The translations under genes were made by a program, and so were the position numbers. The notes beneath the pieces were generated by a model, which did no database searches, was not told the DNA's origin, and saw only the letters and a program-made list of their open reading frames with translations. 7,924 bases of DNA, taken from NCBI GenBank assembly GCA_002469605.1, contig DKMV01000226.1:1-7924 (forward strand), in the 5' to 3' direction. Shown here piece by piece: positions 6,037 through 7,924 of this stretch (within the stretch, counting starts at the first letter, position 1; each line of letters begins with the position of its first letter). Source of the DNA: Leclercia sp. UBA7405 (GTDB lineage Bacteria > Pseudomonadota > Gammaproteobacteria > Enterobacterales > Enterobacteriaceae).

Positions 6037-7281
6037 TTATTTCCCCAGCACGCCTGCCAGAGAGCGAATATCGTTCCCGGTGGGCGACTGGTGAATACGC
6101 AGGCCAAACGCCTCTGTCACCGCAAATATATGGTCGAAGATATCGGCCTGAATCGCCTCATATTCCGCCCAGACCACGGTATTGGTAAACGCATATATTT
6201 CGATGGGCAGACCGTTGGCGTCCGGCGCCAGCTGGCGCACCATTAAAGTCATATCCTGGCGAATGCGCGGATGGTTACGCAGATACTCATTTAAATAGGC
6301 GCGGAAGGTGCCGATATTGGTCATCTTACGCAGGTTCAGCACCGAATCTCCCTCACCGTTTTGCTGGTTCCACAGGGTTATCTCCTCGTGGCGCGCCGCC
6401 ATATAAGGCTTCAGCAGTTTGGCCTGAATAAGCTGCTGCTGCTCCTGCTCATCCAGAAAATGGATGCTGGTGGTATCAATATTCAGGCTGCGCTTGATCC
6501 GCCGCCCGCCGGAGGCCGACATGCCGCTCCAGTTAATAAAGGCGTCGGAGACCAGCGCCCAGGTGGGAATAGTGGTGATGGTATTATCAAAGTTGCGTAC
6601 CTTCACCGTAGTGAGGCCGATATCCGTTACCGTACCGTTGGCGCCATATTTCGGCATCTCCAGCCAGTCGCCGAGCTTGAGCATGTCGTTTGCCGAGAGC
6701 TGGATCCCCGCCACCAGCCCCAGAATGGGGTCTTTAAACACCAGCATCAGCACCGCGGCCATGGCGCCGAGGCCGCTTATCAGAATAGCGGGGGACTGGC
6801 CAATCAGCAGGGAGATAATCAGGATGCCCACCAGGATGGCGCTCACCAGCTTAACGCCCTGGAAGATCCCCTTCAGCGGCAGCTGCGAGGCGGTGGCGAG
6901 CTTCTGCGACAGGTTGAAAATCACATCCAGCAGCGAGAAGAAAGAGAGCAGGGCGTAGACCATCACCCACAGCCTGGCGCAGGTAGAGAGCATCTGCGCC
7001 GCGTCGCTGCCCCGGTGTAACCATACTACCGCCTGAACGTTGACGATAATTCCCTGCAGGGTAAAGGCCAGTCGGTGAAATAACTTATTCTCGGTGATGA
7101 TTTGCAGCCATAAATGGCTGCTGGCCCGGGCCCGTTTTTCAAACAGGCGCAGCACCAGCTTGTGCAAAATAAGATGAATAATAAGGGCTGTGAGAAAAAT
7201 AATGCCAAAGATAATCACCAGCGAGGTGGTGTGATTAATTTCAATGCCTAACTCTTCTACCTGAGCAATAAATTCCTGCAT
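6037..7281 (-). CDS. ybdG: Miniconductance mechanosensitive channel YbdG (MscS family)
   Basis: Inner-membrane osmotic-stress channel of 414 residues, matching the 415-residue E. coli YbdG along its length. Five transmembrane segments are seen at about 21-43, 70-90, 100-123, 140-162 and 166-195. The last is the pore-lining MscS-type helix with [21 protein letters not shown] (168-188), followed by the beta domain start [16 protein letters not shown] (198-213). Other diagnostic blocks are [15 protein letters not shown] (227-240, the MscS core), [16 protein letters not shown] (250-265), [20 protein letters not shown] (316-335) and the conserved end [14 protein letters not shown] (397-410). The ATG at 7279-7281 has AGGAG (7287-7291) five bases upstream. 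In E. coli the gene lies next to pheP, so an insertion separates them here. The 3' end abuts the LacI-type gene with no intergenic base. Confidence 0.97.
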   Translation of the reverse strand: MQEFIAQVEELGIEINHTTSLVIIFGIIFLTALIIHLILHKLVLRLFEKRARASSHLWLQIITENKLFHRLAFTLQGIIVNVQAVVWLHRGSDAAQMLSTCARLWVMVYALLSFFSLLDVIFNLSQKLATASQLPLKGIFQGVKLVSAILVGILIISLLIGQSPAILISGLGAMAAVLMLVFKDPILGLVAGIQLSANDMLKLGDWLEMPKYGANGTVTDIGLTTVKVRNFDNTITTIPTWALVSDAFINWSGMSASGGRRIKRSLNIDTTSIHFLDEQEQQQLIQAKLLKPYMAARHEEITLWNQQNGEGDSVLNLRKMTNIGTFRAYLNEYLRNHPRIRQDMTLMVRQLAPDANGLPIEIYAFTNTVVWAEYEAIQADIFDHIFAVTEAFGLRIHQSPTGNDIRSLAGVLGK

Positions 7282-7307
7282 AACGTCTCCTGTATTGATG
7301 CGGCCTC

Positions 7308-7336
7308 ATAATGACGGCTGCCCCGGCAATATGCAA
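7308..7336 (-). promoter_or_regulatory. Possible ybdG promoter
   Basis: In the 79-bp gap before ybdG, the minus strand has TTGCAT (7331-7336), a 17-base spacer and CATTAT (7308-7313). The matches to consensus are modest (3/6 and 4/6), and the start would give a leader of about 20 bases. No terminator for the upstream transporter is visible in the gap, so read-through into ybdG is also possible. Confidence 0.3.
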
Positions 7337-7360
7337 ACCAGGCCGTTATGCAGGCGGCGC

Positions 7361-7924
7361 TTATTTCACGGCGGCGCAGGGAGCGACAACGCTCGCGCTT
7401 AAGCGGTGGCGGTGACACAGGGTGGTGGCGGCCAGCACCACCATCATCAGGGTTTCCACGCCTAAGAAGAGGTTAATGGCCCGGGCATAATCGCCGCCGT
7501 GCGCATGCAGGGCGTGCAGCAAAATGGCGCCAAAAATGGCTGGCCCCAGCCCCAGGGCCGCCTGCTGCAGGGTGCTGAGAATGGCGCTTGCCGCCCCGGC
7601 ATCGTCCGGCTGAATATCCCGCATCCCGATCCGGTAGAAGCTATTCACAATCAGCGCCTGCCCGTAGCCCACCAGCCCGGTGGCCGGCGCCAGCGTCAGG
7701 GCGGTGTTGTTTAGCCCCCAGAGGCGGAAGGTGACGATCAGCGCCAGCAGGCCGGCGATCTGGATCCCAAGACCGGTAAGCAGAATGGTGCTGGTGTTGT
7801 AGCGGGCAATGAGCTTAGGCGCAAACCAGGCCGAGACGAAATAGGTGACGCCAAGGGCGATAAAGCTGTTGCCCGACTGCCAGGGGGCCATCCCCAGCCC
7901 GGTCTGCATGGTCAGCGCCATGCA
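7361..7924 (-). CDS. DHA2-family (14-TM, EmrB/QacA-like) MFS efflux transporter, C-terminal part
   Basis: The frame is open to the window edge, so this is the C-terminal 187 residues of a longer protein; the ATG at 7919-7921 is internal (preceded by Cys). Counting from the edge, MALTMQTGLGMAPWQSGN (2-19) and the DDAGAASAILSTLQQAALGLGPAIFG stretch (107-132) fit the last third of drug:H+ antiporter-2 proteins, where a loop of the G-x-x-S-x-x-x-x-T-x-Q-x-x-x-x-L-G type precedes the penultimate helices. Hydrophobic segments fall at about 20-36, 47-66, 76-95, 113-140 and 150-170, with a basic tail (HRHR). Its job is probably proton-driven export of a toxic compound across the inner membrane; the substrate cannot be told. 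In E. coli the gene beyond ybdG is nfsB, so this side of ybdG also differs. Confidence 0.8.
   Translation of the reverse strand, partial: CMALTMQTGLGMAPWQSGNSFIALGVTYFVSAWFAPKLIARYNTSTILLTGLGIQIAGLLALIVTFRLWGLNNTALTLAPATGLVGYGQALIVNSFYRIGMRDIQPDDAGAASAILSTLQQAALGLGPAIFGAILLHALHAHGGDYARAINLFLGVETLMMVVLAATTLCHRHRLSASVVAPCAAVK

Noticed and set aside
6361..7020. 219-codon plus-strand open frame over ybdG
   Set aside because: Low-complexity Q/H/G-rich product opposite a well-conserved channel gene; no ribosome-binding site and no family resemblance.

Overview
This window looks like chromosomal DNA of an Enterobacteriaceae member outside Escherichia itself (Enterobacter/Klebsiella/Kluyvera-like). 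I infer this from two recognisable core genes, pheP and ybdG, whose predicted proteins I recall as very close to the E. coli proteins, and from the GC-rich codon use. No mobile element, tRNA, rRNA or CRISPR array is visible.

Layout. (1) 2-1003 (+): C-terminal three quarters of the phenylalanine permease PheP, ending in a strong intrinsic terminator (1009-1038). (2) 1040-1339 (-): a HigA-type XRE antitoxin. The 64 bases at its 5' side look like the collapsed remnant of its toxin gene: the toxin promoter, ribosome-binding site and first four codons remain, followed by what looks like the last codons of the toxin in another frame. Two near-identical palindromes in the promoter are probable autoregulatory operators. 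(3) 1577-4990 (+): a tightly packed three-gene operon: an NHS-family (NupG/XapB/YegT-like) major facilitator transporter, a xylose-isomerase-like TIM-barrel enzyme and a Gfo/Idh/MocA NAD(P)-dependent oxidoreductase. The first two genes touch or lie 14 bp apart, and the last two overlap by 8 bp. A LacI-family regulator (5065-6036) follows 74 bp downstream. Two perfect 12-bp GTAATCGATTAC palindromes, inside 19-bp direct repeats spaced exactly 31 bp apart, lie just before the transporter and are the obvious operators for the regulator. (4) 6037-7281 (-): YbdG, the MscS-like miniconductance mechanosensitive channel. Its stop codon abuts the LacI stop with no gap. (5) 7361-7924 (-): C-terminal part of a 14-TM (DHA2/EmrB-QacA-like) efflux transporter running off the window.

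How it fits together. In E. coli K-12, pheP and ybdG are neighbours, as I recall, so roughly 1040-6036 is accessory cargo between two core genes. The operon has the logic of a glycoside or sugar catabolic unit. The transporter imports an unphosphorylated nucleoside- or glycoside-like substrate, the oxidoreductase makes a keto-sugar, and the metal-dependent TIM barrel epimerises, isomerises or cleaves it, all under substrate-controlled LacI-type repression. The combination resembles the keto-glycoside routes known for E. coli YcjR/YcjS and for levoglucosan catabolism. The substrate cannot be read from the sequence. The least described items are this operon with its operator pair and the toxin-deleted antitoxin locus.
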